A stretch of 64,000 nt of DNA. Origin: CAVVSD01 sp963757125 (GTDB lineage Bacteria; Actinomycetota; Thermoleophilia; Solirubrobacterales; Solirubrobacteraceae). The notes under the pieces were generated by a model. That model saw only the letters and a program-made list of their open reading frames with translations. It did no database searches and had not been told where the DNA came from. The stretch is from contig CAVWQP010000003.1 of the NCBI GenBank assembly GCA_963757125.1, forward strand, positions 221,511 through 285,510, read 5' to 3'. Positions 7,885 through 15,303 of the stretch are shown here, piece by piece (the first letter of the stretch is position 1; the number at the start of each line of letters is the position of its first letter). Both the position numbers and the translations under genes were made by a program.

Positions 7885-9033
7885 CTACGCGGCCAGGCGC
7901 GACTCGGCGTCGTAGAGCCCGGTCACGCGGCGCTCCGCGGCGCGACCGAGTGCCCGCGCCGCGGCGAGGAGCTCGGGGCCGGAGTGCGACGACATCACGG
8001 CCATCCGCACGCGAGCGTCGCCCTCGGCCAGCGCCGGTGGGGCGATCGGCTCCACGACGACGCCCTCCTCCAGCGCGGCGGCGCAGAAGCGGCGGGCGTC
8101 GGCGTCGTCGGCCGCGGCGAGGGACATGACCTGGGTCTCCGACCCCGTCACGTCCAACCCCTCGCCCGCGAGCGCGTCGCGCATGATGCCCGCGTTGGCC
8201 TGGAGCTTGGCGACCCGGCGGTGGCCGTCGCCGAGCTGTCCGAGCGCGGCGAGCGCCGCCGCGCTGGCGGGCGGCGACGGCGCGGCGGACCCCGCCAGCG
8301 CGCTCGCTCCCGCGGCCACCTCGCGCAGGACGGCGGCGTCACCGGCGATGACCCCGCCGTAGGAGCCCAGCGCGGTGCCGAGGCTGCAGACCACGACGTC
8401 CGCCTCGCCGTCGAGCCCGGCCTCGGCGAGCGCGCCGCGCCCGCCGGGGCCGAGGCAGCCGATCGCATGCGACTCGTCGACGACCAGCCGGGCGCCGCCG
8501 CGGCGGACGGCCTCGCACAGCTCGGCCAGCGGGGCGACGTCGCCGTCGCGCGCGAAGACCGCCTCCGTCACGACGAGCGCGGGCTCCGGGCCGCGACCGG
8601 CCCGGCCGGCCTGCAGCTCCCACGCGACCTGCTCGGCGTCACCGTGGTGGTAGGCGACGGTCTCGCCGCGCGCGAGCCGACAGGCGTCGGCGAGCGCCGG
8701 GCAGGCGAGCTCGTCGACGAGGATCGTCGTGCCCGCGCGCCCGAGCGAGGCGACCGCCGCCAGCGCGGCGAGGTAGCCGGAGCCCGCCAGCAGCGCGGCC
8801 TGCGACCGGAGGAACCCGGCGAGCCCCTCCTCGAGGCGCCGGTGGATGAGCATGGTCCCCACGCCGGGCCGGGCGGCCCCCGCGCTCGCGCCCCAGCGCC
8901 GCACGGCGTCGGCGGCGGCCTCGCGGACGCGAGGGTGGTCGGCGAGACCGAGGTAGTTCGCCGAGGAGAGCACGGTCACCGGCCGGCCGTCGAGCACGAC
9001 GCGCGGGCCCGGGGGCCCGCTCACGAGGCGCAT
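7885..9033 (-). CDS. AONS-family PLP fold-type I protein lacking the Schiff-base lysine
   Basis: 382 aa, homologous to 8-amino-7-oxononanoate synthase, KBL and serine palmitoyltransferase (alpha-oxoamine synthases). Visible landmarks: SANYLGLADHPRVREAA, LLAGSGYLAAL, the cofactor-ring region LVVDESHAIGCLGPGGRGAL. The expected S/T-x-GK-A/G-x-G motif reads CSLGTALGSYGG, so the PLP-binding Lys is Thr220 (codon ACC at 8376-8374). Catalysis as a normal synthase is therefore doubtful. The reading frame is clean, so this is not an obvious frameshift artefact. Known parallel: the LCB1 subunit of serine palmitoyltransferase also lacks this lysine. Downstream of a biotinyl carrier gene. Confidence 0.85.
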   Translation of the reverse strand: MRLVSGPPGPRVVLDGRPVTVLSSANYLGLADHPRVREAAADAVRRWGASAGAARPGVGTMLIHRRLEEGLAGFLRSQAALLAGSGYLAALAAVASLGRAGTTILVDELACPALADACRLARGETVAYHHGDAEQVAWELQAGRAGRGPEPALVVTEAVFARDGDVAPLAELCEAVRRGGARLVVDESHAIGCLGPGGRGALAEAGLDGEADVVVCSLGTALGSYGGVIAGDAAVLREVAAGASALAGSAAPSPPASAAALAALGQLGDGHRRVAKLQANAGIMRDALAGEGLDVTGSETQVMSLAAADDADARRFCAAALEEGVVVEPIAPPALAEGDARVRMAVMSSHSGPELLAAARALGRAAERRVTGLYDAESRLAA

Positions 9034-9091
9034 CCGATCCTCCTGATCGCGAGATGGATGCAGGGAAAACTAGGTCCGCGACCGGACGGAG

Positions 9092-9304
9092 CTACTCGAG
9101 GGTGACGAGGGGCTCGCCCTCGCGCACGGCCTGGCCCTCCTCGACATGGATCGCGCTGACCGTGCCGGTGTCCTCGGCCTCGACGGGCATCTCCATCTTC
9201 ATCGACTCGAGGACGACGACCGTGTCGCCCTCCGCGACCGCGTCGCCGAGCGCGCACTCGATCTTCCACACCGTGCCCGTGATGTGGGCCTCGACGTCGG
9301 GCAT
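9092..9304 (-). CDS. Stand-alone biotinyl (biotin/lipoyl attachment) carrier protein
   Basis: 70-aa single biotinyl domain: GTVWKIECALGDAVAEGD, then VVVLESMKMEMPVEAE with the modifiable lysine at residue 36 (ESMKMEMP is the biotin rather than lipoate consensus), then GTVSAIHVEEGQAVREGEPL. Small free-standing carriers like this serve acyl-CoA carboxylases or transcarboxylases whose other subunits are encoded elsewhere; no carboxylase is visible here. Leftward, 58 bases upstream of the AONS-like gene. Confidence 0.93.
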   Translation of the reverse strand: MPDVEAHITGTVWKIECALGDAVAEGDTVVVLESMKMEMPVEAEDTGTVSAIHVEEGQAVREGEPLVTLE

Positions 9305-9401
9305 GCGCGCCAGCGTACCGACCGCGTGGAGGGTGATCGGGGTCCAAGTTCCGACCGCGTGTCGATGGGCGGCCCGCGTTCACGACCGTACATTTCCCGG
9401 C

Positions 9402-9494
9402 ATGCGATTCACCTCGCTGCGCCGGCGTCATCCGTCTCCTCCTGCGACGAGCCTCGGCGATGCGATGGGGAGCGTGGTCGTCGTGGTGGCCTGA
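9402..9494 (+). CDS. Candidate valine-run leader peptide
   Basis: A 30-codon frame opening MRFTSLRRRH and ending SVVVVVA with five consecutive Val codons (GTG GTC GTC GTG GTG) just before the stop. A possible -10 box TACATT lies at 9389-9394, which would put the transcript start almost on the ATG, so it could be leaderless. Strong hairpins follow (9514-9610). This is the classical layout of a ribosome-mediated attenuator sensing valine/branched-chain charging. The gene downstream is a PlsC-type acyltransferase, not an ilv gene, so the regulatory target is puzzling. No homology claimed. Confidence 0.4.
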   Translation: MRFTSLRRRHPSPPATSLGDAMGSVVVVVA

Positions 9495-9513
9495 CCCACC
9501 GTCACGACGGCAC

Positions 9514-9610
9514 CCGGGCTGAAGAGCCCGGAATCCAGGTGGATCGGTCGAGGCCGAGGGGACTCCGGCGGCGGACGGGACAGCCGCCGCCGGAGCCGGC
9601 CTCGACCGAT
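9514..9610 (+). promoter_or_regulatory. Hairpin pair downstream of leader peptide
   Basis: Two stem-loops. The first is CCGGGCT-gaag-AGCCCGG at 9514-9531 (7-bp perfect stem). The second spans 9543-9610: outer arms ATCGGTCGAGGCC / GGCCTCGACCGAT (13 bp perfect), and inner arms CTCCGGCGGCGG / CCGCCGCCGGAG (12 bp perfect) with a 9-base loop. The leader's Val codons (GTCGTGGTGG) could also pair with CCACCGTCACGAC at 9497-9509. Together these could form competing terminator and antiterminator structures ahead of the gene at 9670. Confidence 0.55.
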
Positions 9611-9669
9611 TGCCTGGGCATCGGACAACCGGCGTTCCGAGCGGTCCGCACGGGTATGTTCGGCCGCGC

Positions 9670-10452
9670 ATGGATGCGGATATCCCCCCCGATCCCGGCC
9701 TCGCGCCGATGCGCGCGCAGGTCTACAAGGATCCTCGGCCTGCCGAGCACTTCGATCGCTTCCACGAGCGTGCACGCACGCGGGAGCCCGACGCGGTCTA
9801 CGAGTTCGTCCGCGTCCTCACGACGCTCTACGGACTGGGCGCGCTGCGGTTGCGATCGATCTCCGAGGAGAAGGTGCCGCAGCACGGCGCCGTCCTCCTC
9901 GCGCCGAACCACTTCTCGTTCCTCGACCACTTCTTCCTCGGTGCCGCGCTGCGCCGCAAGGTGCGGTTCATGGCGAAGTCCCAGCTGTTCACACCGCCGC
10001 TGCAGACGGTCTTCACACATGGCGGTGTGTTCCCGGTCCGCCGTGGCCATCGCGACGAGGAGACGTTCATCACCGCGCTGTCGATCCTCGAGCGCGAGGG
10101 CTGCGTGGCGATGTACCCCGAGGCCGGCCGGTCGCGGACCGGCTCGCTGAGCGATTCGGTCAAGCCGGGTATCGGGCGCCTCGCGCTGCAGTCGGGGGCG
10201 CCGGTCGTCCCGGTGGCGATCCACGGGTCCTCGCGCGTGCGCAACTGGCGGCGCGGCCAGTTCCCGATGGTGACGGTCCAGTACGGCGACCCGATCCGCT
10301 ACGCGGTCGTCGATGACCCCACGCGCGAGCAGCAGCAGGCGGTGGCGGAGGAGATCTTCGCCGAGGTGCGCGAGTTGTACGACGGCCTCGAGCGGCTCGG
10401 CCGCCGCGGGGTCATGCGGCAGGTCCGCGAGCAGACGGCGCTCGCGTCGTGA
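9670..10452 (+). CDS. PlsC-family 1-acylglycerol-3-phosphate acyltransferase
   Basis: 260 aa, membrane-associated glycerophospholipid acyltransferase. The catalytic HX4D motif appears in NHFSFLDH, followed by GGVFPVRRG, the block III-like YPEAGRSRTG and the block IV-like VPVAIHGSSRV. The ATG at 9670 is chosen because the in-frame TTG at 9610 lies in the base of the strong hairpin. The stop overlaps the GTG start of the secreted dehydrogenase by 4 bases. May be controlled by the leader/hairpin region upstream. Confidence 0.88.
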   Translation: MDADIPPDPGLAPMRAQVYKDPRPAEHFDRFHERARTREPDAVYEFVRVLTTLYGLGALRLRSISEEKVPQHGAVLLAPNHFSFLDHFFLGAALRRKVRFMAKSQLFTPPLQTVFTHGGVFPVRRGHRDEETFITALSILEREGCVAMYPEAGRSRTGSLSDSVKPGIGRLALQSGAPVVPVAIHGSSRVRNWRRGQFPMVTVQYGDPIRYAVVDDPTREQQQAVAEEIFAEVRELYDGLERLGRRGVMRQVREQTALAS

Positions 10453-12020
10453 GCTCCCACATCCGACGGTGGACCGCGGCCGCGGTGCTGGCGGCCCTGC
10501 TCGCCCTTGCCGCGACGGCGAGCGACGCGCACGCGCTCCAGCTCGTCCAGATCGGCGACTTCGCGTCGCCCACGTACGTCACCGCGCCGCCCGGCGACCC
10601 CTCGCGCGTGTTCGTGGTCGAGCGCGGCGGGACGATCCGCGTCGTGCGCGACGGCGTCCTGCAGCCGACGCCCTTCCTCGACCTCGGCGCGGGCGCGACG
10701 ACGGAGGACGGTGAGCGGGGCCTCCTCTCGCTGGCGTTCTCGACCGACTACGCGACGAGCGGTCGCTTCTGGATCTTCTACACGGCGGCCGACGGCTCGC
10801 TGCGCGTGGAGGAGGGGCTGCGCGATCCGGCGAACGCCGACCGCTCGCTGCCCAACCGCGTGGCGACCCTCACGCTGCCCCACCGCCTGCAGGCCAACCA
10901 CAACGGCGGCCAGATGCAGGTCGGGCCCGACGGCGCGCTCTACATCGGCATCGGCGACGGGGGCGGCGAGAACGACCCCTACAGCAACGGTCAGAACATG
11001 ACCGTGCGCGACGACACGGGCGCCAGCGGCCAGCACACCCTGCTCGGGAAGATCCTGCGCATCGCGCCGAACCCGGCCGGCGGCTACACGATCCCCCCGG
11101 GCAACCCGTTCCCCGCGCCGGCCGCCGAGGTCTGGGACATGGGCCTCCGCAACCCGTATCGCTTCACGTTCGACCGCGCGACCGGCACGATGGTCATCGG
11201 CGACGTGGGGCAGGACAAGGTCGAGGAGGTCGACGTCGCCCCTCCCGGGGTCGGCGGCCTGAACTTCGGCTGGAGCTACCAGGAGGGCAACCTCCCGGGG
11301 CCGCACCCGGCGCCCGCCGGCTTCGTGGCGACCCAGCCGACGCTCACGTTCCCGCACTCCTCGGGCTTCTGCTCGATCATCGGCGGCGCGGTCTCCCGCG
11401 ACCCCGCCGTGCCGGAGCTCGCCGGCCGCTACGTCTTCGGCGACTACTGCCTCGGCAAGATCTGGTCCGCGTCCCTCGAGGGCGGCCAGGCGACCGCGGG
11501 CGACGCGGGGCTGCCGGCGGTGCCGTCGCTCTCGTCGTTCGGCGAGGACGCGTGCGGTCGCGTGTACGTCACGTCGCTGGCGGGGCCGGTGTACCGGATC
11601 GCCGACGGCGGGGAGTGCGTGCTGAGCCAGCAGGTCGGCGCGCGGTCGGGCGACACGCGCCCGCCGTCGCTGCGCGTCCGCGTGAACCACCTCCAGCGGG
11701 TCCTGCGGACCGGCGTCCTGCAGCTGCGGGTGCGCTGTGACGAGCAGTGCACCGTCCGGACGGGTGGCGGCGTACAGGTGCGGCGGATGGCGCACAGCTC
11801 GGCCGCGACGAGCGCGCTGTCGTTCGCGAGCGTGCGGCGCACGCTCGCCGGCGGCGCCCTCGTGCGCCTGCGCGTGCCCGTGTCCGCGCGGACGCGACGC
11901 GCCATGCGGCGCGCGTTCGCACGCGGCGACCGGCGCGTCACCGCGCGCCTGTCGCTCCGCGCGACCGACGCCGCCGGGAACGTGGCGCGCAGGACGGTCC
12001 TCATCCGGGTGCGTCGGTAG
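10449..12020 (+). CDS. Secreted PQQ-dependent sugar dehydrogenase-type beta-propeller
   Basis: 523 aa with a signal peptide (hydrophobic core AAAVLAALLALAATA, cut near SDAHA). The Gdh/HHIP-like six-bladed propeller is recognisable from RVFVVERGGTIRVVRDG, ANHNGGQMQVGPDGALYIG, GDGGGENDP, FDRATGTMVIGDVGQDKVEE and GRYVFGDYCLGKIW. After about residue 400 there is an Arg-rich C-terminal domain with a C-x3-C pair (RCDEQCTV) seen in many secreted proteins of this lineage. Substrate unknown; the family oxidises aldoses or sorbosone outside the membrane. Confidence 0.87.
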   Translation: MSSHIRRWTAAAVLAALLALAATASDAHALQLVQIGDFASPTYVTAPPGDPSRVFVVERGGTIRVVRDGVLQPTPFLDLGAGATTEDGERGLLSLAFSTDYATSGRFWIFYTAADGSLRVEEGLRDPANADRSLPNRVATLTLPHRLQANHNGGQMQVGPDGALYIGIGDGGGENDPYSNGQNMTVRDDTGASGQHTLLGKILRIAPNPAGGYTIPPGNPFPAPAAEVWDMGLRNPYRFTFDRATGTMVIGDVGQDKVEEVDVAPPGVGGLNFGWSYQEGNLPGPHPAPAGFVATQPTLTFPHSSGFCSIIGGAVSRDPAVPELAGRYVFGDYCLGKIWSASLEGGQATAGDAGLPAVPSLSSFGEDACGRVYVTSLAGPVYRIADGGECVLSQQVGARSGDTRPPSLRVRVNHLQRVLRTGVLQLRVRCDEQCTVRTGGGVQVRRMAHSSAATSALSFASVRRTLAGGALVRLRVPVSARTRRAMRRAFARGDRRVTARLSLRATDAAGNVARRTVLIRVRR

Positions 12021-12041
12021 CCGGGGGCTACGTTGGACCGG

Positions 12042-12764
12042 ATGCCATTTGAAATCAGGTTTCCTGACAGCAACGAGGCGGCGGACCAGGACGAGGAGTT
12101 CTGCGAAGTCGTACTCGACGGTGAGATCCGGAAGATCCGCTTCCACGACTACGACGAGATCTTCGAGGTGCCCGGCCTCTACGAGCAGCTCTTCTACGAC
12201 GAGCTGCAGTGCACGTCCCCCGACGTCGTCATCGATCTGCTCGCCGAGAGCGTGCCGCTCGAGGGACTCCGGGTCCTCGACCTCGGCGCCGGGAACGGCA
12301 TGGTCGGCGAGCGGCTGGCGAAGCTCGGCGTGGGCGAGCTGGTCGGCGTCGACATCATCCCCGAGGCGGCGACCGCGACCCATCGCGACCGGCCCGGCGT
12401 CTACGACGACTACGTCGTCGGGGACATGACCGACCTGCCGCAGGACGACCATCGCCGGCTCGCGGAGCGGCAGTTCACGTGTCTGACGAGCGTCGCCGCG
12501 CTCGGCTTCGGCGACGTCCCGCCCGAGGCCTTCACCGCGGCCTATGACCTCGTGCAGGACGAGGGCTTCGTCGCGTTCTGCATCAAGGAGGACTTCCTGC
12601 GCGAGGAGGAGTCCGAGGCGTCCGGCTTCGCGCGCCTCATGCGCGGGCTCATCGAGCGGGGCGAGCTCGAGGTCATCGGCGAGCACCGCTACGACCACCG
12701 CAACTCGGCCGTGGGCGATCCGCTGTCCTACGTCGCCATGGTCGCGCGCAAGCAGACCGGCTAG
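12042..12764 (+). CDS. Class I SAM-dependent methyltransferase, uncharacterised
   Basis: 240 aa. The SAM-binding loop RVLDLGAGNGMVGERLAKLG and following VGVDIIPEA are clear, and VVGDMTDLP fits motif II. The first 70 residues are acidic (EAADQDEEFCEVVLDG) and have no recognised domain. ATG at 12042; a TTG three codons upstream adds nothing. Small-molecule substrate is likely but unknown. It sits 21 bases after the sugar dehydrogenase gene and could share its transcript. Confidence 0.8.
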   Translation: MPFEIRFPDSNEAADQDEEFCEVVLDGEIRKIRFHDYDEIFEVPGLYEQLFYDELQCTSPDVVIDLLAESVPLEGLRVLDLGAGNGMVGERLAKLGVGELVGVDIIPEAATATHRDRPGVYDDYVVGDMTDLPQDDHRRLAERQFTCLTSVAALGFGDVPPEAFTAAYDLVQDEGFVAFCIKEDFLREEESEASGFARLMRGLIERGELEVIGEHRYDHRNSAVGDPLSYVAMVARKQTG

Positions 12765-12801
12765 GCGTTCGTACGGCCCCGGGGGCGGGGTCGTCAAGGA
12801 T

Positions 12802-14029
12802 GTGCGGTGCGGCACCGATCCCGATTCGGTGCCCGCCGCGCGCCCAACCGCCTCGTCCGAGCGCCTGACGTCGCTCGACGGCCTCCGCGGCCTCGCCGCG
12901 CTCGTCGTCATGGTGCACCACGTCGTGCTCGCGGGCGTGCCGATCCTCGCGGCGGCCTACCTCGCCGGCAGCCACGGCGCGTTGCCCGGCTGGGCCGTCC
13001 TCCTCGTCCACAGCCCGCTGCACCTGCTCTGGGCCGGCGAGGAGTTCGTCCTCGTCTTCTTCGCGCTCAGCGGCTTCGTGCTGACGATGCCCACCGTGCG
13101 CGGCGGGGTGCTCTCGCCGGCGCGCTACTACCCGCATCGCCTGCTGCGCCTCTACGGGCCGGTGTGGGCGGCCATCCTCTTCGCGGTCGTCGTGCGGTCG
13201 TTCGTCCCGCACGAGGCGGTCCCGGGCGCGAGCTGGTGGCTCAACGCCCACCAGGAGGCCGTCAGCCCGTGGCAGCTGCAGCACGACGGGACGCTCGTCT
13301 TCGGCACCGGCGGCTTCGCGGCGACGAGCGTGCTCTGGTCGCTGCGCTGGGAGGTCCTCTTCTCGCTGTTCCTGCCCGTCTTCCTCCTGATCGGCAAGCG
13401 CACGCGCGGGATGCCGTGGGCCGTCGCGGGCGTCGCGTTCGCGGTGCTCGCCCTGAGCGGCGGTCACGACTCTCCGCGCTACATGCCCGCGTTCCTGCTC
13501 GGCTCGCTCATGGCCTTCGAGATCGACCGGCTCCAGGCGCTCGGCGCGCGGCTCGCAGCGCCGACCGCTGGTCAACCGCGCCGTGAAGGCGCTGCTCGTC
13601 GCGGTCTGCGTCGTCTCGATGACCGCGGTGTGGTGGGTGCGGCCGGACTCGCCGGTCGTGGAGCACGGGCTGCGCGCGGTCGTGGCCGCCGGCGCCTGCA
13701 TCGCGGTGGGCCTGCCGCTCGTGCTCGGGTCGCTGCGCTCGTTCCTGGACACCCCGGTCATGCAGTGGGCCGGCTCGCGGTCGTTCAGCCTGTACCTCGT
13801 CCACGAGCCGATCGTCGTGGCCGCGGCGTTCGCGCTGGGCGGCACGATGAGCGTCGCGCTCCTCGCCGCGGTCGCCATGCCTGTCGCGCTGCTCGCGGCG
13901 GAGGGCTTCTTCCGCGTCGCCGAGCGGCCGGTGCACCGCTGGTCGCGCGCGTTCGGGCTGTGGGTCGAGGCGCGGGTCAGCGCGCTGTCTGCGGCGTCCC
14001 GCAGGTCGCGCTTCCCGGGCAGCGCCTGA
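12802..14029 (+). pseudogene. Acyltransferase 3 family membrane protein, frameshifted
   Basis: O-acyltransferase of the OafA/acyltransferase-3 type (about 408 aa if repaired), normally modifying surface polysaccharides. It starts near LTSLDGLRGLAALVVMVHHV (family catalytic His region) and has about ten hydrophobic helices. The frame breaks near 13555: removing one G (CTC-G-CAG) joins ARL to QRRPLVNRAVKALL and restores the family C-terminus with SRSFSLYLVHEPIVVA. Start uncertain (GTG 12802 or 12829). It ends 53 bases inside the convergent lysyl oxidase gene. Confidence 0.8.
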
Positions 14030-14786
14030 GCACCTGGACCCGCGGCGCCCGGCTCGGGTCCGCGGGCCAGCGGAGCGAGAGCTCCACCGAGGAGGAGTCG
14101 TTCGTCCGTGACACCTCGCGCAGCCGGCCCGACGGATTGGCGGTGTGGACCAGGTCGTAGCGGCCCGTCGGCGCGCTCGTGCGGGTGACGCCGATCTCCT
14201 GGCCCTCGACGCGCGCCTTGTAGACGTCGGCGTACGTCGGGTCCGCCTTCAGGCCCATGTCGACCGACCGCGCGTCCGGCTGGTCCTGGCTGCACCAGCC
14301 GTTCGAGAAGCCGTTGGAGAGGCAGAAGCCCTGCTTGTGGTCGCGCACGACGACGCCCGGGGTCGTGAGGCTGCGCAGGGCGTAGCGCTCGAAGCGCAGC
14401 ATGTGCCAGTGGCGGTGTCCGTAGGTCGTGACGTAGCGCATGTGCCCGATGCCGGGGACGCTGCCGACGATCGGCGAGGCCTCCGTCGGCCCGCCGTGCA
14501 GGACCTGCACGACCTGCAGCTCGCCGAGCGCGTCCCGGTGGCTGCCGCTGAGGTGCATCGGGCCGGGACCGACGTTGCGCACCGCCGAGTCGAACGAGAT
14601 CGCGAATCCGTCGGTCAGCGACCCGTCGGGCGCGTGCGCGCGGCCGGCGCCGACGTTCTTGGGCACGTCCTGGATGAGGTCGGGGAGCACCGCCGCGGAC
14701 CCCTGCGACGCGGCCGACGGCACGAGGGCGACGACGGGGCCGAGCGTCAGGAGGGCGGTGAGCGCGGCGAGCCGCGCGCGCGTCAC
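13977..14786 (-). CDS. Secreted lysyl oxidase family protein
   Basis: 269 aa with a signal peptide (LAALTALLTLGPVVALVPSA). The copper site motif of bacterial lysyl oxidases is present: YVTTYGHRHWHMLRFERYAL, with His at about 124, 126 and 128. Downstream the family C-terminal features GFCLSN and PTGRYDLVHTANPSGRLREV are visible. The GTG at 14786 overlaps the cupin stop as GTGA and is preferred over 14798. Known activity in the family is oxidative deamination of peptidyl lysine. It lies next to and divergent from five related genes, and is probably closest to the ancestral catalytic form. Its 3' end overlaps the acyltransferase gene. Confidence 0.85.
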   Translation of the reverse strand: MTRARLAALTALLTLGPVVALVPSAASQGSAAVLPDLIQDVPKNVGAGRAHAPDGSLTDGFAISFDSAVRNVGPGPMHLSGSHRDALGELQVVQVLHGGPTEASPIVGSVPGIGHMRYVTTYGHRHWHMLRFERYALRSLTTPGVVVRDHKQGFCLSNGFSNGWCSQDQPDARSVDMGLKADPTYADVYKARVEGQEIGVTRTSAPTGRYDLVHTANPSGRLREVSRTNDSSSVELSLRWPADPSRAPRVQVLRRCPGSATCGTPQTAR

Positions 14787-15157
14787 GCGTCGGCCCACGG
14801 CACCTCGACGGAGTCCTCCTGCGGAGCGTCGCGGGCGACGACGTACTCGGCGGGGTGCTCGTCGGACAGGTTCTCGACGATGTGCGTCTCGCGCGGGGGC
14901 ACGTAGAGGAGGTCGCCCTCCTCGACGACGAGGCGCTGCTCGAGGTGCTCGCCGAAGTGGATCGCGATGCGCCCGGACAGCATGTAGAGCGCGCTCTCGC
15001 AGCCCTCGTGGTAGTGCGGGCGGGACCGCGCGCCCGCCGGGACGCGGAAGCGCCCCATGTAGATGTCGTGCGCGCCGGTCGTCGCCTGGGAGATCTCGCT
15101 GCCGCCGACGACGCCGCGCGGCGTCTCCCGATCGGGCCCTGGCTTGACGACCTGCAT
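14783..15157 (-). CDS. Cupin domain protein
   Basis: 124-aa single cupin. Motif 1 is RSRPHYHEGCESALYMLSGR (two His and Glu as metal ligands) and motif 2 is EGDLLYVPPRETHIVEN. ATG at 15157 (MQVVKPGPDRETPRGVVGG) is chosen over upstream starts because the N-terminus then matches small sugar/auxin-type cupins. It overlaps the lysyl oxidase gene by 4 bases, so the two are probably co-translated. Ligand unknown. Confidence 0.88.
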   Translation of the reverse strand: MQVVKPGPDRETPRGVVGGSEISQATTGAHDIYMGRFRVPAGARSRPHYHEGCESALYMLSGRIAIHFGEHLEQRLVVEEGDLLYVPPRETHIVENLSDEHPAEYVVARDAPQEDSVEVPWADA

Positions 15158-15303
15158 GGGGCAGACCCTACGCCCCCGACAGACACATGAGCGATCGTTC
15201 AGGTGGACAGACGTCCGATTGGGTGGGCACCCATCCCTCTGGTTAGCTGACTGACGTCTTCCTCTGGGCACGAACGCCCGCACTGCGAACAAGGACGTTC
15301 CTC

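Noticed and set aside
10299..12911. 870-codon leftward frame opposite the sugar dehydrogenase
   Set aside because: Composition (Arg/Val/Glu-rich, no domains) is that of an antisense shadow; the opposite strand encodes clear PlsC, propeller and methyltransferase motifs.
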